A stretch of DNA of 18,237 nucleotides from contig DCNF01000008.1 in the NCBI GenBank assembly GCA_002322035.1, positions 1-18,237 on the forward strand, read 5' to 3'. Under the pieces are notes generated by a model. It was not told the origin of the DNA and searched no databases. It saw only the letters and a list, made by a program, of their open reading frames with translations. Source of the DNA: Geobacter sp. UBA1603 (GTDB lineage: Bacteria > Desulfobacterota > Desulfuromonadia > Geobacterales > Pseudopelobacteraceae). A program made the translations under genes and the position numbers. Positions 8,241 through 15,614 of this stretch are shown here, in pieces. Position 1 is the first letter of the stretch. Each line of letters begins with the position of its first letter.

Positions 8241-9409
8241 AAAACTCCTCCGATACCTCGCTGGCAGAGCAGTCGGGGAGTTTCAACGGCGCGGGCCTGG
8301 ATCAGAACCCGAAAGGTATCGCCCATGCCCCCTTCAGGCATTATCAACTTCTTGAGAGCCAGCCGGAGCCGCAGCTTCTCCTCCTCGGGGATGCTTGAGC
8401 GCTCAATCTCCTCGATTTCCTCCACAATGCCGGATGAGAGCAAAAACCGATACTGCTCGCCGAACCAGATCGGCTCAAGCCCCAGCTCTGCACCTGCATC
8501 AGCCAGCGTTGTGAAATCGATATGGGTCGTAATGTCCTGCCGCCCAAGTCGGATGTAAGGATTATCCTCTACCTGATGCCGGTAATAGCAGAGCAGGGTT
8601 CCGCGACTGCGGTGCGGCGCAAACAAGTGTGCAGCCTGATAGCCGTAGTCAATCGTCAGCACAAAACCTCGCTCGAGTCCGCGGGTGGCAGACTCGAGCC
8701 AGCGGGCGGCCGCCAGGCTGATTTCCGCTTCCTGCCCGACCAGCAGCGAAACCCCCAGCCGCTTTAGATAGGCGGCCAGCTCCGGTGTGGATGGAACACC
8801 GGCCTCTTCGGCCAGCTCACCATTCTTGAGGGTAACAAAAATTTCGGCAAGACCATCTTCCATCATCACCACCCGGTGCACCGGCAGGGCGTCGATCAGT
8901 TCGTTGGAATAGAGACAGCCGCTGAAGCGAAATCGACCGGTGTAGAAGTCGTCCGGCGCCTGCCAGGTTACCGTGCCTTCGTGCACCGACAGCAACGTGG
9001 CCTGCACCGACCGGAGGGACGGCTCGCGCTCAACCAGCACCAGGCAGAGCCGTTCATACAGGTCCGGTTCACGCTCCTTCAGGTAGTCGAGAATATCAGC
9101 GGCCAGGCGGCCATTGCCTGCTCCGCACTCCACCAGCGTGAAGGACACCGGCTTTCCCATGCAGCGCCACATTTGCGCAATCTCGCGGGCGATAACACGC
9201 CCAAAAGCGGCATGCACCGAAATACTGGTGTAGAAATCCCCCTCGGCGCCAACTTTGCGGCCGGGGGATGTGTAATATCCCAGGCCCGGCTCATAGAGAC
9301 AGGCCTCCATGAATTCGGCAAACGTAAGCTTGCCCTGCCGGGTGATGCGCGACGTCAGTACGGTTTTCAATTGCAGATCGTCATTCATGTCTGTTGTCGG
9401 TCCAATCAT
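8237..9409 (-). CDS. SAM-dependent methyltransferase, MidA/NDUFAF7 family (COG1565)
   Basis: NDUFAF7, the mitochondrial relative, methylates an arginine of a complex I subunit during assembly; bacterial members are poorly characterised. The N-terminal signature FAEFMEACLYEPGLGYYTS runs about 30-48. The SAM-binding motif VECGAGNGRLA is at about 93-103. LYSNELIDALPVHRV and FVLTIDYGY, both typical of the family, follow. At 390 residues it is full length. The ATG at 9409 has AAGGG about 9 nt upstream; another ATG at 9388 is possible and may matter, because a promoter -10 overlaps the AAGGG. The HAD gene follows with a 4-nt overlap. An NDUFA9-like gene also lies in this window, but not in the same operon. 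Confidence 0.93.
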   Translation of the reverse strand: MIGPTTDMNDDLQLKTVLTSRITRQGKLTFAEFMEACLYEPGLGYYTSPGRKVGAEGDFYTSISVHAAFGRVIAREIAQMWRCMGKPVSFTLVECGAGNGRLAADILDYLKEREPDLYERLCLVLVEREPSLRSVQATLLSVHEGTVTWQAPDDFYTGRFRFSGCLYSNELIDALPVHRVVMMEDGLAEIFVTLKNGELAEEAGVPSTPELAAYLKRLGVSLLVGQEAEISLAAARWLESATRGLERGFVLTIDYGYQAAHLFAPHRSRGTLLCYYRHQVEDNPYIRLGRQDITTHIDFTTLADAGAELGLEPIWFGEQYRFLLSSGIVEEIEEIERSSIPEEEKLRLRLALKKLIMPEGGMGDTFRVLIQARAVETPRLLCQRGIGGVL

Positions 9410-9420
9410 TACGGCGTTCC

Positions 9421-9450
9421 CTTATAATGAGGCTTTGAAGGCTGCGTCAA
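9421..9450 (-). promoter_or_regulatory. Sigma70-type promoter for the methyltransferase-HAD operon
   Basis: On the minus strand TTGACG (9450-9445) is followed after 18 nt by TATAAG (9426-9421); each hexamer matches consensus at 5 of 6 positions. Transcription would start near 9414, only about 5 nt before the ATG at 9409. The -10 overlaps the AAGGG that would otherwise be the ribosome binding site, so translation from 9388 or a very short leader is implied if this promoter is used. Confidence 0.5.
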
Positions 9451-9458
9451 ACACGATC

Positions 9459-10499
9459 CTACCCGTTTTTCCGGTCGCCTTTTTCTCTGGCTTCTTTCTT
9501 GTCCTTGCTGCGGTAAAACTGGCGCATCTCCTTGATCTGGCGTTTAACCTCCAGACGAAGGTCGGGCGGTTCCAGAACTTCGGCATGCATACCGTAGGAG
9601 AGGATCCAGGAGACCAGTTCGAGCTGGCCGGAAGCCTGAAACGAAACGGTCACCCTTCCCTGACTGTCGCTTTCCAGGCGCTGGCCCGACATCCAGGACC
9701 GGCCGGTAACGGCATGGGCCACCTCGGCCGAGAAACGGACCCGCACCTGCAGCTTCCGGTCATCGACAAGGCCGAATGCGCTTTTAAAGTGCTCTTCCGG
9801 CTGATAGTCCGGCGGAATTTCGAAGTGCTGGCGGGTAACTTCAATGCCCCGGATCCGCTCCAGGGCAAACAGCCGCATCCCTTTGCGGTTATGGGCGTAT
9901 CCGAGCAGGTAAATGCCTCCTTTGTGGAAGACCAGTGTGTAGGGGTCGCATTCGTACTCTTCGGCTGTCCCGCGGCCTTTTTTATCGTAAGCCATCCGCA
10001 CCCGGAACTGGTGCAGCAGGGAACGCTGGATCCCCTCCAGGTGCCGGGCGGCTTCCGTATAGTCCCTGGCACCCTGCAGAACCGGCAGCGAACAGCGGGC
10101 AATCCGCTCCAGATGGGCAACGTAGCGGTCCGGAAGGACCGACGTTATGCCTCGGAAGACGTCGTCAATCTCCGTCTGGAATGGAGTGCCGGCCAGGTGG
10201 ACTGACAAGGAGCGAAGCAGATACAGTGACATAAGCTGCGGCAGGGTAAAGGTAATCGGCGGAATGCTGCGGGACTTTGTGAGGAAGCTGTAAATCTTGC
10301 GGCCAGCCTCCCACTCTGAAGTCAGGGAGTAGCCGGCCTCCTCGATGGCGCTCAAGTCGCGGTGGATGGTCCGGCGGTCGACGCCGCATTCATCAGCAAG
10401 TTCTTCCAGAGTAAGCCCACGGCGGGTTTCCAGCAGTCTTATAATTGAGTGAAGCCGCCCGGCCTGGGAATATTTTTTTGAGGGTTTACCCTTCTGCAT
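9459..10499 (-). CDS. WYL-domain transcriptional regulator (YafY type)
   Basis: WYL regulators join a winged helix-turn-helix to a WYL domain that senses a ligand or nucleic acid; many control DNA damage or defence genes. The HTH covers about 14-58 (GLTLEELADECGVDRRTIHR). The WYL domain lies around 165-235, with ECDPYTLVFHKGGIYLLGY; the signature triplet is Ile-Tyr-Leu instead of Trp-Tyr-Leu. DYQPEEHFKSAFGL and a C-terminal WCX-like region follow. At 346 residues it is of usual length. The ATG at 10499 has AGAGGTG 5-6 nt upstream. The methyltransferase gene starts 49 nt downstream on the same strand but has its own promoter-like sequence. I see no defence genes beside it. Confidence 0.93.
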   Translation of the reverse strand: MQKGKPSKKYSQAGRLHSIIRLLETRRGLTLEELADECGVDRRTIHRDLSAIEEAGYSLTSEWEAGRKIYSFLTKSRSIPPITFTLPQLMSLYLLRSLSVHLAGTPFQTEIDDVFRGITSVLPDRYVAHLERIARCSLPVLQGARDYTEAARHLEGIQRSLLHQFRVRMAYDKKGRGTAEEYECDPYTLVFHKGGIYLLGYAHNRKGMRLFALERIRGIEVTRQHFEIPPDYQPEEHFKSAFGLVDDRKLQVRVRFSAEVAHAVTGRSWMSGQRLESDSQGRVTVSFQASGQLELVSWILSYGMHAEVLEPPDLRLEVKRQIKEMRQFYRSKDKKEAREKGDRKNG

Positions 10500-10509
10500 G
10501 CTTCACCTC

Positions 10510-10537
10510 TTGCCGAGTTCGATTTTTAGTCTACAAT
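10510..10537 (+). promoter_or_regulatory. Candidate sigma70 promoter for the YqaA-diguanylate cyclase-SDR operon
   Basis: TTGCCG (10510-10515), 16 nt, then TACAAT (10532-10537), with 4 of 6 and 5 of 6 matches. It would start transcription near 10544, well upstream of the ATG at 10668. A second pair, TTGACA (10639-10644) and TATACT (10659-10664), is only 14 nt apart and too close to the start codon. Confidence 0.42.
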
Positions 10538-10667
10538 ACACTTCCAGTTCCTGTTCCACACGGGTGGCCTCAAGGCGGCGATGCTCGTTATTGCTGGTCC
10601 CGTATGTCACGAAAGGCATTCTAGACGATTGAGCCAGATTGACAACCACTTTCTGACGTATACTGTC

Positions 10668-11111
10668 ATGGTTCACGACTGGCTCAACCAGCCGGGGTAC
10701 GGTGCACTGTTCTCACTCAGCTTCCTGGCTTCGACACTCATTCCGATCGGATCGGAATGGCTGCTGGCTATGATGGTGCTGCGTGGTTACGACCCTGTTG
10801 CAGCAGTTGCTGCCGCTACGGTCGGCAATCTGCTGGGAGCAATGACCACCTGGCTGATCGGTGTGTACGGCGGCCGCTGGCTGATCGAGCGGGTGGTGCG
10901 GGTATCAGCGGAGCAGGAGCAGCGAGCAAGGGGACTGTATCAGCGTTACGGGAAATTCTCGCTGCTCTTCTCATGGCTGCCGGTAATCGGCGATCCGCTC
11001 TGCCTGGTGGGTGGCCTGCTGGGGGTTAATTGGCTGACTTTTGGCACACTGGTCGGGATCGGCAAGCTGGCACGCTACGCAGCCGTTGCCATTCTGGCGC
11101 TGCCGGCCTGA
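10668..11111 (+). CDS. YqaA-family (VTT/DedA-related) small membrane protein
   Basis: This is an inner-membrane protein of the YqaA branch of the VTT/DedA superfamily, whose larger members act as lipid scramblases or flippases; YqaA itself is uncharacterised. At 147 residues its core matches E. coli YqaA: SFLASTLIPIGSEWLLAMMV (18-37), then a GNLLGAMTTWLIG segment, then LYQRYGKFSLLFSWLPVIGD (90-109). A C-terminal KLARYAA helix follows. Three to four hydrophobic segments are visible, including a re-entrant-like one around the Pro-Val-Ile-Gly-Asp. The frame is open to an ATG at 10581, but those 29 residues are unlike the family. I prefer the ATG at 10668, though it has no clear ribosome binding site. 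A diguanylate cyclase gene follows 28 nt later. Confidence 0.85.
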   Translation: MVHDWLNQPGYGALFSLSFLASTLIPIGSEWLLAMMVLRGYDPVAAVAAATVGNLLGAMTTWLIGVYGGRWLIERVVRVSAEQEQRARGLYQRYGKFSLLFSWLPVIGDPLCLVGGLLGVNWLTFGTLVGIGKLARYAAVAILALPA

Positions 11112-11139
11112 ACACACCCGAAAGATTGAGGCGAATAAC

Positions 11140-12240
11140 ATGATCGAACCGACATGGCAGGCTCCCCATGACTCTGGTGCAGAACAGCGCTACAAGGCCT
11201 ATGATCGGATCATGGGGAATATCTCGTGGCTTCTGATCGCTCTGGTGGCCCTGGCCACCAAGCTGATCCCTGAAACCGACCGCGGCAATATGGCTGTTCC
11301 TGCCGCATTCTGCGTTATGCTCTTCATCTACAACCTCAACGCCCGCTACGGCCTTTTATCACGCACCCACGGCCAGCTCAAGATCTTCATCGATCTGATG
11401 ATTTTCCTTGCATTTATTGTTGCCGCCTGCTGGTACACCGGTAAATTGACCAGTCCGTTCATGTCGCTTATCTATCTGGTCCTGATGGCAACCGCCCTGA
11501 CCCAAGGCAAGCGGGTGACCTACTTCATGGCCGGCCTGGCCATTTCATCGTATGCCTTTCTGGCATCAGAAGATGTCCGCGAACTGAATTACTACCTGAC
11601 CCACATCCTCGAACTGTTTCCCTTTATGCTGATCGCCCATCTGGGAGCCATGCTGGCCGGGGAGACCGAAGTTGCCCGCAGGGAGGTGGAGCGCCTGTCC
11701 CTGACCGATGACGTGACCGGAATCAACAACATGCGCAATTTCTTTCTGCTGGCAGAGACCCATGAGAAGCTGGCTAAGCGCCATGGCCGCCCGTTTGCTA
11801 TCTGCATGATTGACGCTGACAACCTGAAGTCAATCAATGACCGCCATGGTCATTTTGCCGGGACCGAGCTGATCCGGCAGGTTGCGGCAATCATCACGGG
11901 GAACGTCCGCAATTCCGATATCTGCGCCCGCTACGGCGGTGATGAGTTCGTAATCATGCTCAATGAGACCAGCAAGCATGAGGTTGCCGGCACCATTGAG
12001 CGGATTGTGGCAGGCATGGCAGGCACTCCGTTCCGTTTTCAGGATCAGGAGCTGACCTCGACGCTGTCGGCCGGCCTGGCCTCCTATCCCGAGGATGGCG
12101 ATGACGTAAAGACCGTCATGGCATATGCCGACGAGGCGATGTATGTCAGCAAACGCAACGGGAAAAACCGGCTGACTGTTTTCGGACCGGCCATGTACGG
12201 GGAGTCGTTCGGTGCCCCGGAAACAGGAGGATCGCCATGA
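11140..12240 (+). CDS. Membrane-bound diguanylate cyclase (GGDEF domain)
   Basis: It would make cyclic di-GMP from two GTP. The N-terminal half carries about six hydrophobic segments (roughly 27-43, 52-66, 81-98, 104-120, 126-142, 152-172) and has no recognisable periplasmic sensor, so sensing may be within the membrane. A short linker (RREVERLSLTDDVTGINNMR) leads into the GGDEF domain. The catalytic RYGGDEF is intact, with GGDEF at 266-270. The metal-binding MIDADNLKSIND lies around 223-234. An inhibitory I-site RNSD is at 257-260, five residues before GGDEF, so product feedback is expected. There is no EAL or HD-GYP domain. The ATG at 11140 has GAGG 8 nt upstream; the frame is open further back into yqaA. 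Its TGA overlaps the next ATG by 4 nt. Confidence 0.95.
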   Translation: MIEPTWQAPHDSGAEQRYKAYDRIMGNISWLLIALVALATKLIPETDRGNMAVPAAFCVMLFIYNLNARYGLLSRTHGQLKIFIDLMIFLAFIVAACWYTGKLTSPFMSLIYLVLMATALTQGKRVTYFMAGLAISSYAFLASEDVRELNYYLTHILELFPFMLIAHLGAMLAGETEVARREVERLSLTDDVTGINNMRNFFLLAETHEKLAKRHGRPFAICMIDADNLKSINDRHGHFAGTELIRQVAAIITGNVRNSDICARYGGDEFVIMLNETSKHEVAGTIERIVAGMAGTPFRFQDQELTSTLSAGLASYPEDGDDVKTVMAYADEAMYVSKRNGKNRLTVFGPAMYGESFGAPETGGSP

Positions 12241-13127
12241 AAATTTTCATCACCGGCGGCACCGGGTTCGTGGGTGGTCATCTGGTACGGGAGCTGCTTT
12301 CACGGGGGCATCAGCTGCGCCTCCTGGTCCACGGTCGAAAGCAGTCCCGCGAACAATCGCTGGAACTGGTCGAGGGTGACATCACCCGGCCCGAATCATT
12401 CCTACACAGCGCTGCCGGCTGTGATGCGCTGATTAACCTGGTCGGGATTATCCGCGAGTTCCCGTCACGCGGCATCACCTTCGAGCGGCTGCATCTGCAG
12501 GCAACGGCCAACGCGGTTGCTGCGGCTCAGGCTGCAGGAATCAGGCGCTATCTACAGATGTCGGCTCTGGGAACCCGGCCGGATGCCGTGTCCGGGTACC
12601 ACACAACCAAGTGGCGGGCCGAAGTGTGCGTTCGCGAGAGCGGCCTTGACTGGACGATCTTCCGCCCATCACTTATTTTCGGCCCGAAGGACGCCTTCGT
12701 CAACATGCTGGCTGCCAACCTTCGGTTATCTCCGGTCATGCCGGTGATCGGCAGCGGAACATACCGGCTGCAGCCGATTCATGGCGATGATGTGGCCCGC
12801 TGCTTTGCCATGGCACTTGAAAAACCGGAGACTTCCGGCCAGGTCTACAGCCTCTGCGGCAATGACCGCCTAACCTATGTCGAGCTGCTGGATGCGATTG
12901 CCGCCGCCATGGGAAAGGCCGCCCCCCTCAAACCCCACGCACCGCTGGGGCTGATGAAACTGATCATACCGTTCATGCAGATGATTCCCCAGTTTCCGAT
13001 CACAATGGATCAGCTGCAGATGCTGCTGGAGGAGAGCATCTGCGATGGCAGCTGGCAGCAGACCTTCGGCTTTGCGCCGCGCCGGTTTCATGAAGCGATC
13101 CGGGAGTATCTGGCACCGGCCGCATAG
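12237..13127 (+). CDS. NAD(P)-dependent SDR, NDUFA9-like (complex I NDUFA9 subunit family)
   Basis: This is an extended/atypical SDR related to the NDUFA9 accessory subunit of mitochondrial complex I and to cyanobacterial and plant isoflavone-reductase-like proteins. TGGTGFVG (6-13) binds the dinucleotide. GDITRPESF, INLVGIIREFP and YLQMSALGTRP follow in the family order. Tyr121-x-x-x-Lys125 in SGYHTTKWRAE is present, so catalysis is possible. FRPSLIFGPKD and the late GDDVARCF are also typical. The protein has 296 residues, full length, with no signal peptide. AGGAGG lies 6 nt before the ATG, which overlaps the stop of the diguanylate cyclase gene (ATGA); translation is coupled to it. No reason for pairing with a cyclase is obvious. 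Confidence 0.92.
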   Translation: MKIFITGGTGFVGGHLVRELLSRGHQLRLLVHGRKQSREQSLELVEGDITRPESFLHSAAGCDALINLVGIIREFPSRGITFERLHLQATANAVAAAQAAGIRRYLQMSALGTRPDAVSGYHTTKWRAEVCVRESGLDWTIFRPSLIFGPKDAFVNMLAANLRLSPVMPVIGSGTYRLQPIHGDDVARCFAMALEKPETSGQVYSLCGNDRLTYVELLDAIAAAMGKAAPLKPHAPLGLMKLIIPFMQMIPQFPITMDQLQMLLEESICDGSWQQTFGFAPRRFHEAIREYLAPAA

Positions 13128-13131
13128 TAAC

Positions 13132-13160
13132 TTGACCGGAGCAAAGGCCTACGGTATAAC
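13132..13160 (+). promoter_or_regulatory. Sigma70-type promoter for the rlpA-like gene
   Basis: TTGACC (13132-13137), 17 nt, then TATAAC (13155-13160); each hexamer matches at 5 of 6 with ideal spacing. The expected start is 13166-13168, immediately before the ATG at 13169, which implies a leaderless or nearly leaderless mRNA. Confidence 0.62.
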
Positions 13161-13168
13161 AACCCGCC

Positions 13169-13639
13169 ATGAGGCTGAAATTAGCGATAGCAGCCGTCCT
13201 GCTGCTGGTGTCTGTGACCGCTGCCGCAGATCAGGCACCGGGGGAACAATCCGCCCTGCTGAACGAGCTCACGCAGCCAGCAACGACGTTTCTGGAAGAA
13301 CTGGTGCAGAAAGGCAGCCCTCTGGAGCCGGCCGAAGGATTCGCCTCGTACTACGCCCGGCGGTTCGAGGGACGCCGGACCACCTCGGGCCACCGATACG
13401 ACCCCGAGAAGATGACGGCGGCACACTATACCCTGCCGCTCGGCACCGTGGTTCGGGTGATCAACCCGGCCACCAGCCAGGAAGTTCAGGTTACGGTTAA
13501 TGACCGCTGCGCCTGGAAGCCGTTCCACTTCATCGACCTTTCCCGGGCAGCTGCAAAAAAAATCGGGCTGTGGGGCAAAGGCAAGATCAAAGTCGTTATC
13601 ATTCCCCTGCTGGAAGCGACCCTTGATGCTCCGGGATAA
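13169..13639 (+). CDS. RlpA-like double-psi beta-barrel protein, exported
   Basis: RlpA proteins are envelope enzymes; in Pseudomonas RlpA is a lytic transglycosylase acting on naked glycan at the septum. Residues 1-20 form a Sec signal peptide (MRLKLAIAAVLLLVSVTAAA), without a lipobox. The DPBB domain covers about 57-147: GFASYYARRFEGRRTTSG, TAAHYTLPLGTVVRV, VTVNDRC and FIDLSRAAAKKIG. The usual NDRGP segment is Asn-Asp-Arg-Cys-Ala here, so activity may be altered. There is no C-terminal SPOR domain, unlike many RlpA proteins. At 156 residues it is short. The signal peptide fixes the ATG at 13169, yet no ribosome binding site precedes it; a promoter placed to give a leaderless mRNA may explain this. 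Family likely; exact role unknown. Confidence 0.86.
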   Translation: MRLKLAIAAVLLLVSVTAAADQAPGEQSALLNELTQPATTFLEELVQKGSPLEPAEGFASYYARRFEGRRTTSGHRYDPEKMTAAHYTLPLGTVVRVINPATSQEVQVTVNDRCAWKPFHFIDLSRAAAKKIGLWGKGKIKVVIIPLLEATLDAPG

Positions 13640-13672
13640 ATGCGGAGCAGCCGGCCCCATTGATGGAATCTT

Positions 13673-13701
13673 TTGACAAGCGGCCTGCTCCATGATACCG
13701 T
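13673..13701 (+). promoter_or_regulatory. Promoter for the SRP RNA gene
   Basis: A perfect TTGACA at 13673-13678 is followed after 17 nt by TACCGT (13696-13701), which keeps the TA and final T of the -10. Transcription would start near 13708, about 15 nt before the long inverted repeat that encloses the RNA. Confidence 0.5.
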
Positions 13702-13721
13702 GCTTTCCCTTTTTCACCGGT

Positions 13722-13853
13722 TTTGCAGGTGGATATGATAGCCGGGCCCCGCGCAACGGCACGCCGTGAACTCCGCCAGGTCCGGAAGGAAGCAACGGCA
13801 GCGGCACCTGTCGTGTGCCGCGGGCAAACCCGGCTATCATATCCACCTGCAAA
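13722..13853. repeat. Perfect 25-bp inverted repeat enclosing the SRP RNA
   Basis: Positions 13722-13746 are the exact reverse complement of 13829-13853. The inner 6-7 bp (GCCGGG with CCCGGC) are part of the SRP RNA terminal helix; the outer arms, TTTGCAGGTGGATATGATA with its partner, extend it. The RNA would carry a long uninterrupted duplex in the precursor, a likely substrate for processing. No T-run follows, so it is not a standard terminator. Confidence 0.85.
13741..13834 (+). ncRNA. ffs: Signal recognition particle RNA, small bacterial type (4.5S-like)
   Basis: SRP RNA binds Ffh to bring membrane-protein ribosomes to FtsY. The diagnostic apical hairpin is present: CCAGGTCCGGAAGGAAGCA around 13777-13795, with a GGAA tetraloop and the asymmetric loop that Ffh binds. 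The outer helices close with GCCGGG at the 5' end and CCCGGC at the 3' end; inner pairing of GGCAC with GTGCC is also visible. The length, about 94 nt, fits the small SRP RNA without an Alu domain. Its place just upstream of dnaX is common in bacteria. The mature ends are estimated: perfect pairing continues outward to 13722 and 13853, so the precursor, or the mature RNA, may be longer, up to about 130 nt. Confidence 0.93.
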
Positions 13854-13928
13854 CAGTCTCACAAAGCCGCACCGTTCCACAGGTGCCCGGTCCGGCTGCC
13901 CCTTAAAGCCTGCTGTGAGGTAGATTCC

Positions 13929-15566
13929 TTGTCGTATGTAGTCCTTGCCCGCAAATACCGCCCCCAGACCTTCTCGGAACTGACCGGTCAGGAGCATGTC
14001 AGCCGGACCCTGCAGAACGGCATCGACAGTGGCCGGGTGGCCCATGCCTTCCTCTTTACCGGAGCCCGCGGTGTCGGCAAGACCAGCTCGGCGCGGATTC
14101 TGGCCAAGGCGCTCAACTGCGAGCAGGGGCTGACGACGGAACCCTGCAACGAGTGCCCGATCTGCCGGGAGATCACCGAAGGCACATCCACCGATGTCTT
14201 CGAGATCGACGGAGCTTCCAATACCGGCGTCGATGATGTCCGCGAGCTGCGCGACAACATCAAGTACCTCCCCTCCCACAGCCGCTACAAGATCTTCATT
14301 ATCGACGAAGTTCACATGCTCTCCACCAGCGCCTTCAACGCGCTGCTGAAGACCCTTGAAGAACCGCCGGCCCACGTGAAGTTCATCTTCGCCACCACCG
14401 AGCCTCACAAGGTGCCGGTTACGATCCTCTCCCGCTGTCAGCGGTTCGATTTCCGCCGCATTCCGATGCCGAAACTGATCGAGCGGCTGCGCTTCATCGC
14501 CGATGCAGAGACGATCACCATCAGCGACCGTGCCCTGACCATGATCGCCCGCAAGGGTGACGGCAGTATGCGTGACTCCCTCTCGGTCTTCGACCAGGTG
14601 CTGGCATTTTGCGGCGACCAGGTCAATGACGAGGATGTCAGCACCATGATCGGCGCGGTCGACCGCAAACTTCTGGCTGAGATTTCAGCCGCTGTATTCG
14701 GCGGCGATACCCAGGCGGTGCTGGCCGGAGTCAAGCGGGTCGATGAGGTCGGCTACAACATACGCCAGTTCTGCCAGGAGATGATCGAACAGTTCCGCAA
14801 TCTGCTGGTGGTCCGTTCGGTCAGGAAGCCGGAGGAAATCCTCGATCTGGCAGAGGCAGAGCTGGAAGAGCTCCGGCAGCAGGCAGCGCGGGTTTCTCCC
14901 CTCGACATCCAGCGCCGGCTGACACTGCTGATCAAGGCCGATACCGAGATGGGCCAGGCGACCTTTCCACGGCTGATTCTGGAAATTACCCTGCTCAAGT
15001 CGGCAACCCTGGCTCCAGTGGTGCCGATCCAGGAACTGATTGAAAAGATCAAGGCAATGGAAAGCGGGGCGGTGCATACCCCCCCGCTTCCCTGGGATGC
15101 ATCCCGGCCAACCGCGTCAGAGCCGCCCAGGATCAGCCGTCATCCGGCGCCATCTCCTGGCCTGCCCCCCTCCCAAAATACCTGGGAGACATTTGTCTCC
15201 TTCTGCCTTTCGAAAAATCCGGCCAGCGGCTCGGTACTTGAACATGGGAGCCCGATTCTGTTTTCACCCGAAGCAATGGAAATTGGCTTTCCTGCCGGGA
15301 GCTATTACCTTACCTCGGCCCAGGACAAGGAGTTCGTCGAAGAGGTTACCGGCCTGGCCCGTGAATGGGGTGGATGCACACCACAGATTACAATCAGGTC
15401 CATCGCGCCTGAACCCGGCACTTCCCCCAGGTCGCTGGCTGAAAAAAAAAAGGATGATCAGGCACGATTGATGGATGAACTGGCCCGAGAAGTGGCCGAA
15501 CATCCTCTGATCAACGAGGCCCAGCGTATTTTTGGGGCAACAATAACTGAAATCAGGGGACTATGA
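13929..15566 (+). CDS. dnaX: DNA polymerase III subunits gamma/tau
   Basis: DnaX is the AAA+ motor of the clamp loader that places the sliding clamp on DNA. Domain I starts with YVVLARKYRPQTFSELTGQE. The Walker A motif GARGVGKT has Lys51. A zinc module uses Cys64, Cys73, Cys76 and Cys79. Walker B is IIDEVHML (124-131), and the sensor SRC is at 168-170. Domains II-III follow to about 370, then a proline-rich linker and a C-terminal region ending in HPLINEAQRIFGATITEI. It has 545 residues. The start is TTG at 13929, with GAGG 8 nt upstream; the frame is open back to 13815, but those codons overlap ffs. A run of ten A at 15442-15451 may cause frameshifting to a slightly shorter form. ybaB follows 48 nt later. 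Confidence 0.97.
   Translation: MSYVVLARKYRPQTFSELTGQEHVSRTLQNGIDSGRVAHAFLFTGARGVGKTSSARILAKALNCEQGLTTEPCNECPICREITEGTSTDVFEIDGASNTGVDDVRELRDNIKYLPSHSRYKIFIIDEVHMLSTSAFNALLKTLEEPPAHVKFIFATTEPHKVPVTILSRCQRFDFRRIPMPKLIERLRFIADAETITISDRALTMIARKGDGSMRDSLSVFDQVLAFCGDQVNDEDVSTMIGAVDRKLLAEISAAVFGGDTQAVLAGVKRVDEVGYNIRQFCQEMIEQFRNLLVVRSVRKPEEILDLAEAELEELRQQAARVSPLDIQRRLTLLIKADTEMGQATFPRLILEITLLKSATLAPVVPIQELIEKIKAMESGAVHTPPLPWDASRPTASEPPRISRHPAPSPGLPPSQNTWETFVSFCLSKNPASGSVLEHGSPILFSPEAMEIGFPAGSYYLTSAQDKEFVEEVTGLAREWGGCTPQITIRSIAPEPGTSPRSLAEKKKDDQARLMDELAREVAEHPLINEAQRIFGATITEIRGL
15442..15457 (+). other. Candidate programmed frameshift or slippage site in dnaX
   Basis: Ten consecutive A (15442-15451) sit in frame as GAA AAA AAA AAG, which contains the heptamer A AAA AAG used by E. 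coli dnaX. After a -1 shift the reading continues AAA GGA TGA, stopping at 15455-15457 and giving a product of about 509 residues instead of 545. Insertion of one A by RNA polymerase slippage reaches the same stop. A single-A loss would end at 15469-15471. Confidence 0.55.
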
Positions 15567-15614
15567 CCGGCAGCGCATAACCCGGTTTTATGAAAAAGCA
15601 CACAGGAGGAGCTC

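Noticed and set aside
10581..10667. Extended N-terminus for the YqaA-like protein from the ATG at 10581
   Set aside because: An AAGGCGG lies before it, but the added 29 residues are polar, rich in His and Arg, and absent from the family.
13815..13928. dnaX beginning at the ATG at 13815
   Set aside because: Those codons overlap the SRP RNA gene and code for residues unlike DnaX; the TTG at 13929 has a good ribosome binding site and gives the conserved N-terminus.
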